From an uncultured Pelagibacteraceae bacterium (GTDB taxonomy: Bacteria > Pseudomonadota > Alphaproteobacteria > Pelagibacterales > Pelagibacteraceae): a stretch of 64,000 nt of DNA. The notes beneath the pieces were generated by a model, which did not search any database, had not been told where the DNA came from, and was given only the letters and a program-made list of their open reading frames with translations. How positions within the stretch are numbered: position 1 is the first letter of the stretch; every line of letters begins with the position of its first letter. This document shows, piece after piece, positions 28,236-37,967 of the stretch. A program made the position numbers and the translations under genes. The stretch spans positions 121,460 to 185,459 of the forward strand of contig CACISK010000003.1 of assembly GCA_902589315.1 (NCBI GenBank), in the 5' to 3' direction.

Positions 28236-29426
28236 ATGCAAAATTTTAAGCTCAATGAAGAATTTTTATTAAATAATCAGGATTGGACATTTCCAACTTT
28301 TACAGCTTATGGTCCTGGAAGATTTAAAGAAATTGGAAATTTTTGTAAAAATTTTAAAATAAATAACGCATTAATCGTTACTGATAGTGGTAGTGTAAAT
28401 TTATCATTTATAAGTGACTTACAAAATTTGCTTAATGATTCAAAAATCAAATCAGATATTTATTCAAATATATCGCCAAATCCTAGAGATGATGAAATAG
28501 ATTCTGGATGTAAAAAATTTCGTGAAGGCAATCATGATGCAATAATTGCAATAGGCGGTGGAAGTGCAATGGATGGAGGCAAAGCAATTTCTCTTACAGT
28601 TAATAGCGGAGTACCGTTATGGGATTTTGAATTTGAAAAAGAGCCACCAAAATTAACTATGGAAAATCCTTTTCCAAAAATAATTACTATTCCAACTACA
28701 GCAGGAACTGGTGCTGAAACAGAAGTTACAGCTATGGTTACTCATCTTGAAAAAGGAATGAAGTTTTGTTTATGGCATCCAGATGCCCGACCATGTTTAG
28801 CTTTAGTAGATCCAGAGCTAACTTTAAAATTACCAGCAAATCTTACTGCTTGGACAGGTATAGATGCAATGATACATGCAATTGAAGGTTATAGTGTTCC
28901 TATGTTTCATCCACTTTGTGATGGTTCTGCATTAGAAAGTTTAAATTTAATTTCAAAATCACTTTATTCAGCTGTGGAAGAACCCGATAATCTTTTAGCT
29001 AGAGGAGGAATGATCATAGGATCTTATTTGGGCGGAATAGCTTTCTTAAAAGGCCTAGGTTTAGTTCATGCAATTTCACATATGGTTGGAGCTGAATATA
29101 ATACTCATCATGGATTGACTAATGCAATTATACTTCCCGCAGTAATGAAATATAATTTGCCTGGATTAGAAGAAAAAGTTAAAAGAATGTCAGAGGCTAT
29201 GCAGTTTGAAAATCATTCAATTGAAAGTTTTCAAGACAACTTAAATATAATTCTAGATAAATTAAAAATCCCTAAAGGATTAAATGAATTGGGAGTACCA
29301 GAAGATTGCCAGGAGAGAATAGCAAAGAAATCAATGCTAGATCAAGCTTATGGACAAAATCCTAAAAAGGCATCATTAGACGAGGTCAAGACTTTAGTTT
29401 TAGAGAGTATTAGACAAGCAAGATAG
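28236..29426 (+). CDS. Iron-containing alcohol dehydrogenase
   Basis: AIIAIGGGSAMDGGKAI, TIPTTAGTGAETEVTAMVTH, GLGLVHAISHMVGAEYNTHHGLTNAIILP. Confidence 0.93.
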   Translation: MQNFKLNEEFLLNNQDWTFPTFTAYGPGRFKEIGNFCKNFKINNALIVTDSGSVNLSFISDLQNLLNDSKIKSDIYSNISPNPRDDEIDSGCKKFREGNHDAIIAIGGGSAMDGGKAISLTVNSGVPLWDFEFEKEPPKLTMENPFPKIITIPTTAGTGAETEVTAMVTHLEKGMKFCLWHPDARPCLALVDPELTLKLPANLTAWTGIDAMIHAIEGYSVPMFHPLCDGSALESLNLISKSLYSAVEEPDNLLARGGMIIGSYLGGIAFLKGLGLVHAISHMVGAEYNTHHGLTNAIILPAVMKYNLPGLEEKVKRMSEAMQFENHSIESFQDNLNIILDKLKIPKGLNELGVPEDCQERIAKKSMLDQAYGQNPKKASLDEVKTLVLESIRQAR

Positions 29427-29436
29427 GTTTAATTAA

Positions 29437-30849
29437 GTGCTTGAGAATTTTTCTGTCCATCAAATAATTTCAAAAATTAAAGATAGGGAAATTAAAATTG
29501 CAGAGGTAATAAATTTCTATTTAGATAGAATAAAAAAATTCAACCCAAAATTAAATGCTATTATTTCACATATAGATGAAACAAAAATTACTGAAGAAGC
29601 AAAATTAAAAGATGAAAATTTTAATAGTGATAATGACAAAGATGATATTTATGGACTTCCAATTGCTGTTAAAGAATTATTTGATATTAAAAATGAGGTA
29701 ACTTGTTATGGATATAAAGAGTTATTAAAAAATATCCCAAAACAGGACTCTTTATTAGTAGATAATTATAGAAAAAACACTATTTTAATTGGTAAAACAA
29801 ATCTCTCTGAATTTGCTGTTGGTTGTCATACTACTAACAGAGTTTATGGAGCCACTTCCAATGTTTATGACCATAGTAAGTCAGCGGGAGGGTCTTCTGG
29901 TGGTGCAGCAGCAGCTGTTGCGGCAAATTTAATTCCTTTTGCAGATGGCACAGATATGATGGGATCTTGTAGAAACCCAGCAGCATTTGCAAATATTTAT
30001 GGATTAAGACCAACACCTGGTGCGATTGCAGAAGATAGATTTGAAATTAAAAATTTAAAAGATTTTCCTTTAATATCTACAACTGGATGTTTTGCTAGGA
30101 CTCCTAATGACATGGAATTTTTATTTAACTATATAAAAGGGAAGAATGTAAAGGATAAATTATCTTTCGATCTTGAAGTTATAAATATTAAAAAACTTTC
30201 AGATTTAAAAATTGGATGGTGCATTGATCTAAACGAACAATATAAGTATGAAGATGGAATTGTAGACTTATGTGAAAATATTTTAAAAAAATTACAGTCA
30301 AATAATTTAAATATTGAAGATTTAAAAACTGAAATTAATTCAGAAGAATTGTGGTATTCTTGGATAATATTAAGAGCCAAATTTTTGTATGAAAACTTTT
30401 TGTTATATAATTTAAAAAATTTAAATGAATTACCTTCCCAAGCATATTGGGAATATGAAAAAGGGAAAAGCATCAAAACAAACGATGTTTTAAAAGCAAT
30501 AGAAATAAGAAATAAATATATGGATAAAATACAAAACCTATTTAAACATTACGATTTTTTAGCATTACCATCGGCTCAACTATTTCCTTTTGAAAAGAAC
30601 CTAAACAATCCAGAATTTATCAATAAAAATAAAATTGACACTTATCATAGATATATGGAAGTCTATACATTATCAAGTTTGCTTGGTTTGCCAACTATAT
30701 CTATTCCAGTTGGTTTTAATAATAAAGGGCTACCAATGGGAATGCAGATTATAGCAAATGTTAAAGAAGATAATAAACTAATTAACTTTGCCAAATCTTA
30801 TGAAGAAATTTTTAACTTTTCAAAATTTAAACCAGAATTATCGGAATAA
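29437..30849 (+). CDS. Amidase signature family hydrolase (GTG start)
   Basis: LPIAVKELFDI (catalytic Lys), KSAGGSSGGAAAAVAANLIPFADGTDMMGSCRNPAAF. Confidence 0.9.
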   Translation: MLENFSVHQIISKIKDREIKIAEVINFYLDRIKKFNPKLNAIISHIDETKITEEAKLKDENFNSDNDKDDIYGLPIAVKELFDIKNEVTCYGYKELLKNIPKQDSLLVDNYRKNTILIGKTNLSEFAVGCHTTNRVYGATSNVYDHSKSAGGSSGGAAAAVAANLIPFADGTDMMGSCRNPAAFANIYGLRPTPGAIAEDRFEIKNLKDFPLISTTGCFARTPNDMEFLFNYIKGKNVKDKLSFDLEVINIKKLSDLKIGWCIDLNEQYKYEDGIVDLCENILKKLQSNNLNIEDLKTEINSEELWYSWIILRAKFLYENFLLYNLKNLNELPSQAYWEYEKGKSIKTNDVLKAIEIRNKYMDKIQNLFKHYDFLALPSAQLFPFEKNLNNPEFINKNKIDTYHRYMEVYTLSSLLGLPTISIPVGFNNKGLPMGMQIIANVKEDNKLINFAKSYEEIFNFSKFKPELSE

Positions 30850-30851
30850 TA

Positions 30852-31754
30852 ATGACCAGACACCCTCATCATTTTAAAATTTCATTTGCATTAGCTATTG
30901 CTGCTGGTTCATGGGGAATTTATTGGTTACCTCAAAGAATATTAGAAGATGGAGGTTTGACTGGTGGCTGGGGAACAATATCCCAAATGGCGGTTGGAAT
31001 ATTAATATTATCACCAGTCGCAATTTGGAGAGTTATAAAAGGAAAGTCTATTGGATTGGAATTTCCTCTCACTGGTTTTTTTGTTGGAAGTGGATTTGTT
31101 TGTTATGCTCTTAGCTTTCTTCTTACTGATGTAGTTAAAGCATTAATCATGTTTTACATGATACCTGTTTGGACAACAATATTTGAAATTATATTTTTAA
31201 AAAAGAAATTTGGTTGGAAGAGGGTAATCACATTAGGTTTGGCACTAGGAGGTTTATGGATTGTATTCAGTCAAGAAAATATAATTCCATTACCTCAAAA
31301 TGCAGGGGATTGGTTGGCTCTTGCTGGAGGTGCACTATTTGGTGCTGGTTTAATTAGAATGGAAATAATTAAAACAGATGGAGTCTTTCCAATTATATTC
31401 ACATTCTTTTTTTATGGAGGTTTAGCCAGTATACCTATTGGGTTATTCTTAGTAGATTATTTAGGACCAGTTCCATCAGTGGAGGTTATCATGTCAATGT
31501 CCACTTTTTTATTACTTATTTCGATATTTTATTTTATTCCTACAGGAGTAATAATCTTTTGGGCTCCAAGCAAACTAGGAGCCGGCTTATCATCTATTTT
31601 ATTTTTAGCTGAAATAATTGTTGGTGTTGTTAGTGCTAGTATTTTAACAAATGAACCTTTTGGTTGGAGAGAAACAATAGGTAGTATTCTAATAATTCTT
31701 GGTGGTGTAATTGAAGTTGTATATGTTCCAAAGTCAGAGAAGAAATTAGCATAA
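30852..31754 (+). CDS. EamA/DMT superfamily transporter
   Basis: 300 aa, ~10 hydrophobic segments, EamA-like halves. Confidence 0.83.
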   Translation: MTRHPHHFKISFALAIAAGSWGIYWLPQRILEDGGLTGGWGTISQMAVGILILSPVAIWRVIKGKSIGLEFPLTGFFVGSGFVCYALSFLLTDVVKALIMFYMIPVWTTIFEIIFLKKKFGWKRVITLGLALGGLWIVFSQENIIPLPQNAGDWLALAGGALFGAGLIRMEIIKTDGVFPIIFTFFFYGGLASIPIGLFLVDYLGPVPSVEVIMSMSTFLLLISIFYFIPTGVIIFWAPSKLGAGLSSILFLAEIIVGVVSASILTNEPFGWRETIGSILIILGGVIEVVYVPKSEKKLA

Positions 31755-32737
31755 TGGATATTAATGAATTATTGAAATCAAAAAAAAAAGTCTTCTTAGA
31801 TGGTGGAACAGGTTCAGAAATTCAGAGACTTGGTGGAAAAATGGGACCAGCTTTTTCTGGTTTAGCAAATGTTTTCTCACCAGAAATAGTAATCAAAGTA
31901 CACGAAAGTCATATAAAGGCTGGATGTGATATGATAACAACCAATACTTTTGGAACTGCAAGACATTGTCTTGAGCCTTCAAATTTAGGAGATCAGACTA
32001 TAAAAATTAACATTGATACAGTTAAGTTAGCAAGACAAGCAATTAAAAATTCTGGAAAAAAAATTAAAATTGCTGGAAGTATGTCAACATATTTAGCTTT
32101 GGCTGAAAATGAATTTAGACCTGACACAAAATTTGTACCATCATTTGCAAAAGAAGAAAAAAATTATAAAGAACAAGCGAAGGTATTAAAAGAAGAGGGA
32201 GTCGAAGTGCTTATTCTTGAAATGCTTTTAGATATTGATCACGCTAAAATTTTGTTAAATTCCGCTTTAGAAACAGGTTTGCCTGTCTGGGTTGGATTAA
32301 GTTGCTGCATAAGTAAATTTGATGAAACCGTAGTAGGTAGAAATTTTAGAGCAGAAAAAGAGAGATCTATTATATATGACCCTTTAAAATATCCTGATGA
32401 GCCAAAATTCCTTCCTGAAGATAAAATTATTAATTTTGCTGAAATAATTAATTCACTCAAATCTATCGGTGGAGATGTTTATGGCATAATGCATAGTTGG
32501 TTTATTGATACAAAAGAGGGAATGAAAGTTTTAAAATCAAATTGGAATGGGCCAATTATGTTCTATCCAGAGATTCATAAATTTGACACTAGTACTATGC
32601 AGGCATTAATAACTGAAAATGAAATTGAATTTGTTGATAAGTGTTCTGAGTTAATAGACGATCAGGTAAAAATTATTGGGGGGTGTTGTGGCGTCACAGA
32701 TAAACATTTAAAATCATTAATAACTAAATTTTCTTAA
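31754..32737 (+). CDS. Homocysteine S-methyltransferase family protein
   Basis: FLDGGTGSEIQRLGG; DMITTNTFGTARH; SCC and GGCCG zinc-binding cysteines. Confidence 0.9.
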   Translation: MDINELLKSKKKVFLDGGTGSEIQRLGGKMGPAFSGLANVFSPEIVIKVHESHIKAGCDMITTNTFGTARHCLEPSNLGDQTIKINIDTVKLARQAIKNSGKKIKIAGSMSTYLALAENEFRPDTKFVPSFAKEEKNYKEQAKVLKEEGVEVLILEMLLDIDHAKILLNSALETGLPVWVGLSCCISKFDETVVGRNFRAEKERSIIYDPLKYPDEPKFLPEDKIINFAEIINSLKSIGGDVYGIMHSWFIDTKEGMKVLKSNWNGPIMFYPEIHKFDTSTMQALITENEIEFVDKCSELIDDQVKIIGGCCGVTDKHLKSLITKFS

Positions 32738-32738
32738 T

Positions 32739-33896
32739 TTAGTAATCTTTACTAATTATTTGGTCTATCATATTTACCATATCTTTTTTATATTTTTCAT
32801 TTGTTGCAGATTTAGTCTCTAAGACTGAAAAAAAAGCAGCAACAACTTTTGTTTTCAAATTTATTCCTAAAAATTGGCCCCCATAACCAGAGTGACCAAT
32901 CCAGTTACCACATTTCATCAAAGAATTAACATAACAGACAAATTTATCTTTAGATAATTGAATGTATTTGGGTCCCTCACTATTAATAGTTTTACTCAAA
33001 AAAGTTTTAGAACCAATATTTTTTCCATTTATACCTTTTCCAAACCTAGAAAAAAGTAAACCCATTCTTAAAAAATCTCTTGTAATTAAACTTCCACCTC
33101 CAGACATCCACGGTGTTCCAAATCTATCTGTTCCTATATACAATCCTTCTTCAAATCCTGTTGCTTCAACTGTTTCCAACAACCATTGTCTTAAACTTTT
33201 TTTACTTACTTTTTCTACAATTAACCCAATAACATCGGTATTAGCTGATTTATAATGCGCCAGATCGGTATAATTTTTTAAATCTCTGCTTTTTAAAGAT
33301 TTAATTGAATTTAAATATTGTTCCTGGCTTTGAATGTTTTTACCTTTAATAGGCAATCTCCATCCTCCCACAGGCTCATGTAAAAATGAAGACGAATAAG
33401 CTTTTGTATAATCTTCGCTATATAGATTTACAATGTTCATGTCTAAAACGTCTTTTACTTTTGCATTTGCATAACCACTGCCAATTTTTGGCAAGTAAAA
33501 TGAAATTTTCTTATTTAAGTTTATTAGTTTTCTGTCTATCAGCTCTCCCACAAATAAATGTATAAACATTTTTGTAATTGACATAATTGTTTGTGGCTGA
33601 TTTGTAGAAAAGTCCTTTGCATACTGCTCGAATAAAATATCCTGATCTTTACCAACTATTAAAGAGCAAAAAGCTTTATTTTTAGTTACCTTTTTTACAG
33701 AAGATAATTTACCAATTTTCTTATTAATTTTTTTTTTTAATTTTAAAACAAAATCTGATCTAAGGTATATTCCATATCTATTAATTTTATATAAATTTCT
33801 AAAACCCAACCTTCTTTTATTTGGGAGATTCCATTCAGCTTTATTATCTTTTCTTGTAACTAATTCTGGATTTTTTTCTGAAATAATTTTTTTCAA
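32739..33896 (-). CDS. Serine hydrolase, beta-lactamase-like (class C / DD-peptidase fold)
   Basis: TIMSITKMF (SxxK), YKSANTDVIGLIVE (YxN-like), GHSGYGGQ. Confidence 0.75.
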   Translation of the reverse strand: MKKIISEKNPELVTRKDNKAEWNLPNKRRLGFRNLYKINRYGIYLRSDFVLKLKKKINKKIGKLSSVKKVTKNKAFCSLIVGKDQDILFEQYAKDFSTNQPQTIMSITKMFIHLFVGELIDRKLINLNKKISFYLPKIGSGYANAKVKDVLDMNIVNLYSEDYTKAYSSSFLHEPVGGWRLPIKGKNIQSQEQYLNSIKSLKSRDLKNYTDLAHYKSANTDVIGLIVEKVSKKSLRQWLLETVEATGFEEGLYIGTDRFGTPWMSGGGSLITRDFLRMGLLFSRFGKGINGKNIGSKTFLSKTINSEGPKYIQLSKDKFVCYVNSLMKCGNWIGHSGYGGQFLGINLKTKVVAAFFSVLETKSATNEKYKKDMVNMIDQIISKDY

Positions 33897-33907
33897 ATTA
33901 GTATTTT

Positions 33908-34363
33908 TTATCCAAACTTAAGAGATTTATTTTTCTCGTAATTTTGATGATAGCCTTCTGCTTTACAATAGTTTTTTTCTTTGGAAATCTTTGTAGTAAC
34001 TTTTCCATCTAATTTCTCATTCATTTCTTTTAAAATTTTCTCTGCTGTATTTTTTTCATTATCATTATTATAAAATATCTCAGACCGATATTGAATTCCT
34101 ACATAAGTTCCTTGTCTATTTTTTTGAGTTGAGTCATGGAGTTTAAAAAATAATCTGACCATATCTTCATAGCTTAAAATATTTTCATCATATTGAACTT
34201 TAACTACTTCTATGTGACCTGTATCCCCACCACAAACTGCTTTGTAAGTAACATTAGGATCATCACCTCCGCAGTAACCACATTCTGTAGATAGTATTCC
34301 TTTTATACCATCGTATTTAGTTTCGTCCCAAAAACAACCAATACCACCAATAAAAGTTTTCAT
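33908..34363 (-). CDS. msrA: Peptide methionine sulfoxide reductase MsrA
   Basis: GCFWDETKY, GYCGGDDPNVTYKAVCGGDTGHIEVVKVQYD, YHQNY. Confidence 0.93.
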   Translation of the reverse strand: MKTFIGGIGCFWDETKYDGIKGILSTECGYCGGDDPNVTYKAVCGGDTGHIEVVKVQYDENILSYEDMVRLFFKLHDSTQKNRQGTYVGIQYRSEIFYNNDNEKNTAEKILKEMNEKLDGKVTTKISKEKNYCKAEGYHQNYEKNKSLKFG

Positions 34364-34380
34364 AATTTTACAATATATTA

Positions 34381-35292
34381 TTACTTCAAAATTGAAACAG
34401 CTTTTATCTCTTCAACTCCTATACCACAACAACCACCAACAATTTTTACACCTTTGCTAACCCATTTTTTTGCAACTTCCAAATAATCATTGGGTGAAAA
34501 ATTATCTACAAACTTCCAATTTGGTTTTTCGTAATAGCCTTTATTAGGGTAAGCACCAATAACTCCATTATGATTTTTTAATGCAGTATCTAAAGCTGCA
34601 CTCGTTGTTTTAATATCTGAGTGAGCAATTAAAATTGGCCCCTTATGTAATTTACTAAAATTTTTCAACGATACTTCTAAATCCTCGTAAATTTCAGTTT
34701 TATTCTTCACATCATCATAACCAAGTGTAATATTTTTTGTATTCTGATCTATTACACAGGAGATAGAAAGCCAAACAGGTAACTTTATATTTGAAGAACA
34801 CTCAAGCATAGTCTCCACGATTTCTGCTTGAGATGTCATTGCTTCTAAAATTATTAAATCAACACCCTCATTTGATAAAATTTTAATATGTTCATTAAAA
34901 CATGGCTTCATGTTCTTTGTTCCAAGTTTAAGAAAACTTCCATAACTCGAAACACTTCCTGCTAAACAGATGTTCTTTTTTGAATTATTAATTGCTTGTT
35001 TTGCAATTTGAACTGCTTGTTTATTAAATAATTCAATTGAGTCTTCATATCCGTGTTTTCTAAGAGAAATTGGAGTTGTAGCATAAGTATTTGTTGTAAT
35101 AACATCAGCACCTGCATCAATATAATTTTCATGAACTTCTTTTAGAAATTCTGGGCTATCTACCGAACATTTTCCACACCAGAGGTTTTGATCCATTTTA
35201 GCTCCTTTTTTTTCAAGCTCAGCACCTATACCTCCATCAAGTAAAATAATTTTTCCTTGATCAATTTTTTCTTGAATTATAGTGTAAGACAT
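34381..35292 (-). CDS. Homocysteine S-methyltransferase family protein (second copy)
   Basis: ILLDGGIGAELEKKGAKMDQNLW, DVITTNTYATTP, ISCVID, GGCCGIG; start chosen at MSYTIIQEK. Confidence 0.9.
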   Translation of the reverse strand: MSYTIIQEKIDQGKIILLDGGIGAELEKKGAKMDQNLWCGKCSVDSPEFLKEVHENYIDAGADVITTNTYATTPISLRKHGYEDSIELFNKQAVQIAKQAINNSKKNICLAGSVSSYGSFLKLGTKNMKPCFNEHIKILSNEGVDLIILEAMTSQAEIVETMLECSSNIKLPVWLSISCVIDQNTKNITLGYDDVKNKTEIYEDLEVSLKNFSKLHKGPILIAHSDIKTTSAALDTALKNHNGVIGAYPNKGYYEKPNWKFVDNFSPNDYLEVAKKWVSKGVKIVGGCCGIGVEEIKAVSILK

Positions 35293-35672
35293 TAATTGTT
35301 TGTGAAAGCACAAATTTTATTATTATCAAGATCTCGAATATAAGAATAGTAAACTCCAGAACCTTCTGGTCTTTCACCTCCAGCTCCTTCACTTTTTCCT
35401 CCTGCCTTTAGTCCAATCTCATGAAACTTATCAACTATATCTCTTGATGATGTAATAAATGAAACTTGCGTTCCATTTCCATTTGTTGCCTCTTTCATAT
35501 TGACAGGTTTGGTCACATAAAACTCTATAGTTCCATTGCCATTTTTTTCTGTGTAACCAGCGCAAACTTCATCTTTATAATTTCTTTCTAGATTTAAAAC
35601 TTTTAAGACTTCATCATAAAAAATTATTGCCTTTTCTAAGTTATTAGTTCCTACCATTACATAACCAAGCAT
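35292..35672 (-). CDS. VOC/glyoxalase superfamily protein
   Basis: MLGYVMVGTNNLEKAIIFYDEVLK; C-terminal YIRDLDNNKICAF. Confidence 0.87.
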   Translation of the reverse strand: MLGYVMVGTNNLEKAIIFYDEVLKVLNLERNYKDEVCAGYTEKNGNGTIEFYVTKPVNMKEATNGNGTQVSFITSSRDIVDKFHEIGLKAGGKSEGAGGERPEGSGVYYSYIRDLDNNKICAFTNN

Positions 35673-35673
35673 T

Positions 35674-37107
35674 TTAATTTTTCCATTCAGTAATAGTTTT
35701 TACCTCTAGATATTCATGCAATCCCCAAGTTCCACCCTCACGTCCATTTCCGGATTGTCTATAGCCACCAAAAGGAGTTCCAGAGTCTGCTGCTTTATGA
35801 TTTACATACACAATTCCAGATCTTAATTTTTTTGAGACTCTTTTTGCCTTTTCTTTATCCTCTGTTTGTAAATAGTTTCCTAATCCATATTCTGTGTCAT
35901 TTGTAATTTGGATAGCTTCCTCTTCATTCTCAAAAGGAATGATTGACAATACTGGTCCAAATATTTCCTCTTTAGCTATTCTCATATTATTATTAACATC
36001 AGTAAATACTGTCGGCTTAATAAAATAACCTTTCTTTAAGTCTTCAGGTTTATCAGGACCGCCTGCTACTAATGTAGCACCTTCTTCAATTCCACTATTT
36101 ATTAAACTCTGAATTTTATCAAATTGAGTTTTTGAAATTACAGGTCCTATGTGATCACCAGCTTTTGAAGCAAGATCAACTTTAATTTTATTAGCTTCGT
36201 CTGCAGCTTCTTCAACAGCTCTTTTATAAATTGATTTTTCAACAAGCATTCTAGTTGGAGCATCACATGATTGACCTGAATTACTCATTACGTTTCTAAT
36301 GCCATCTCTAACTGCATCAGGATATGCATCAGCAAAAACAATATTTCCACCTTTGCCACCAAGTTCAAGACAAACTCTTTTTATAGTTTCAGCAGCATTC
36401 TTTGTAATTAATTTTCCAGCTCTAGTAGATCCTGTAAATGAGACCATATCAACATCAGGATGCCCTGACAGGTCAGTTCCAACACCAGGCCCATCACCAT
36501 TTACCAAATTAAATACTCCAGCTGGAAATCCAGCCTCATCAATCATCTCTGCAAAAAGCATACCCGACAATGGTGCAATTTCAGATGGTTTAAGCACCAT
36601 TGTACACCCAGTAGCAAAAGCTGGAATTACTTTTAAAGCAATTTGGTTTATGGGCCAATTCCAAGGTGTAATTAATCCACAAACTCCAATTGGCTCATAT
36701 ACAATATGATTAGTAGATCCTTTATCAAAACCTGGTTCGAATTCGAAATCTTTTAATCTTTTTATAAAGTCTTCGATATGACCTGCTCCAGAAGATGTTT
36801 GATTAGCTGAACACCAATCTTTGGGACAACCAAGCTCTGTAGTAATAGCATCAGTCATATCATCCCATCTAGAATTATAAATTTTTAATAATTTTTCTAA
36901 TAAATTTAACCTTTCTTCTTTTGAAGTTTCTTTCCAAGTCTCAAATGTAGATTTTGCTGCTTTGACTGCAGCATTTGTATCATCAGAGCTTCCAAGACTT
37001 ATAATTGCACAAACCTCCTCTGTTGATGGATTAATAACTTCACAATCATTCTTGCTTACTGGCTCAACCCATTTGCCATTGATATAAAACTTTTTTTTAT
37101 CTAACAT
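35674..37107 (-). CDS. NAD(P)-dependent aldehyde dehydrogenase
   Basis: TPWNWPINQIALKVIPAFATGCTMVLKPSE, FTGSTRAG, LELGGKGGNIVF, NSGQSCDAPTRM; start chosen at MLDKKKFYINGKW. Confidence 0.94.
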   Translation of the reverse strand: MLDKKKFYINGKWVEPVSKNDCEVINPSTEEVCAIISLGSSDDTNAAVKAAKSTFETWKETSKEERLNLLEKLLKIYNSRWDDMTDAITTELGCPKDWCSANQTSSGAGHIEDFIKRLKDFEFEPGFDKGSTNHIVYEPIGVCGLITPWNWPINQIALKVIPAFATGCTMVLKPSEIAPLSGMLFAEMIDEAGFPAGVFNLVNGDGPGVGTDLSGHPDVDMVSFTGSTRAGKLITKNAAETIKRVCLELGGKGGNIVFADAYPDAVRDGIRNVMSNSGQSCDAPTRMLVEKSIYKRAVEEAADEANKIKVDLASKAGDHIGPVISKTQFDKIQSLINSGIEEGATLVAGGPDKPEDLKKGYFIKPTVFTDVNNNMRIAKEEIFGPVLSIIPFENEEEAIQITNDTEYGLGNYLQTEDKEKAKRVSKKLRSGIVYVNHKAADSGTPFGGYRQSGNGREGGTWGLHEYLEVKTITEWKN

Positions 37108-37223
37108 TTTTATTTCAAAATTAATTTTTCTTATTATACGTTTATTTACTCTTGCCATTCAAGAAATTAGATGCAGTTTTTAAATTTTAATGATTAATCA
37201 ATAAGTGGTGGTATATTATATTT

Positions 37224-37964
37224 ATGAAATCACAAAAAATAGAACCAAAGTTTGAAAATAACCAAAATCCACGTATTGGGCTCATCGCTTTAGCAACCGA
37301 TCTAGTGATTGAAAAAGATTTTATAAGTGTAATTAAAGATAAAAAAATAGATTTTTTTGTAAATAGAATAGAATGTTACAACCCCTTAACCAAAGAGAAT
37401 TTGATCAAAATGTCAGAGAATATTACTAAAGTAACAAAAGATATCTTGCCAGAGCAAAAATTAGACTGTGTTGTATATGCTTGTACATCAGGAACTATAG
37501 CAGCAGGATATGATAATATTAAAAATAAAATACAAGCAGCAAAACCTGAGGCAAAACTTTCAACACCAAGTACAGCAGCTTTGAAAGCATTGAAAAAATT
37601 AAATATTAAAAAACTTTCTATATTCACACCTTATAGTAAAAAAGTTAACGATGATGTTGTTGATTACTTTAAAGCGTCTGGTTTTGAAATCACCTCAAAT
37701 TCATACTTTGATATTCATTCTGACATGGAGATTGGTAAAGTAGATCAAAATTATTTGTTTGATGTTCTTATAAACTTAGATGTAAATGGGTCAGATGCTT
37801 TATTTGTATCTTGTACTGCTTTACCGGTTCTTTCTCTAATACAAAAATTAGAAGATAAACTTGGAATACCAGTTCTTTCAAGTAATCAAGCTTTAATCTG
37901 GGAGTCTTTAGAAAACATCGGCGAAAATAAATCTGTAAAAGGGTTTGGAAGACTGTTTGATTAA
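37224..37964 (+). CDS. EutA-like Asp/Glu racemase / maleate isomerase superfamily protein
   Basis: PRIGLIALATDLVIEKDF; VVYACTSGTIAAG; SIFTPYSKKVNDDVVDYF; ALFVSCTALP; next to a DoeA/EutD-like ORF. Confidence 0.75.
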   Translation: MKSQKIEPKFENNQNPRIGLIALATDLVIEKDFISVIKDKKIDFFVNRIECYNPLTKENLIKMSENITKVTKDILPEQKLDCVVYACTSGTIAAGYDNIKNKIQAAKPEAKLSTPSTAALKALKKLNIKKLSIFTPYSKKVNDDVVDYFKASGFEITSNSYFDIHSDMEIGKVDQNYLFDVLINLDVNGSDALFVSCTALPVLSLIQKLEDKLGIPVLSSNQALIWESLENIGENKSVKGFGRLFD

Positions 37965-37967
37965 TTT

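Noticed and set aside
28202-28236. TAATATT ... AATATTA inverted repeat before the Fe-ADH gene
   Set aside because: Low-complexity arms with ~21-nt loop overlapping the start codon; expected by chance in such AT-rich DNA
36299-36709. 136-aa + strand ORF
   Set aside because: Antisense to the conserved core of aldehyde dehydrogenase; composition typical of shadow ORFs
36736-36747. TTCGAATTCGAA palindrome, T-loop/GTTCGAA-like string suggesting a tRNA or operator
   Set aside because: Lies inside the ALDH coding sequence (encodes part of FEFEPG) and no cloverleaf can be built around it
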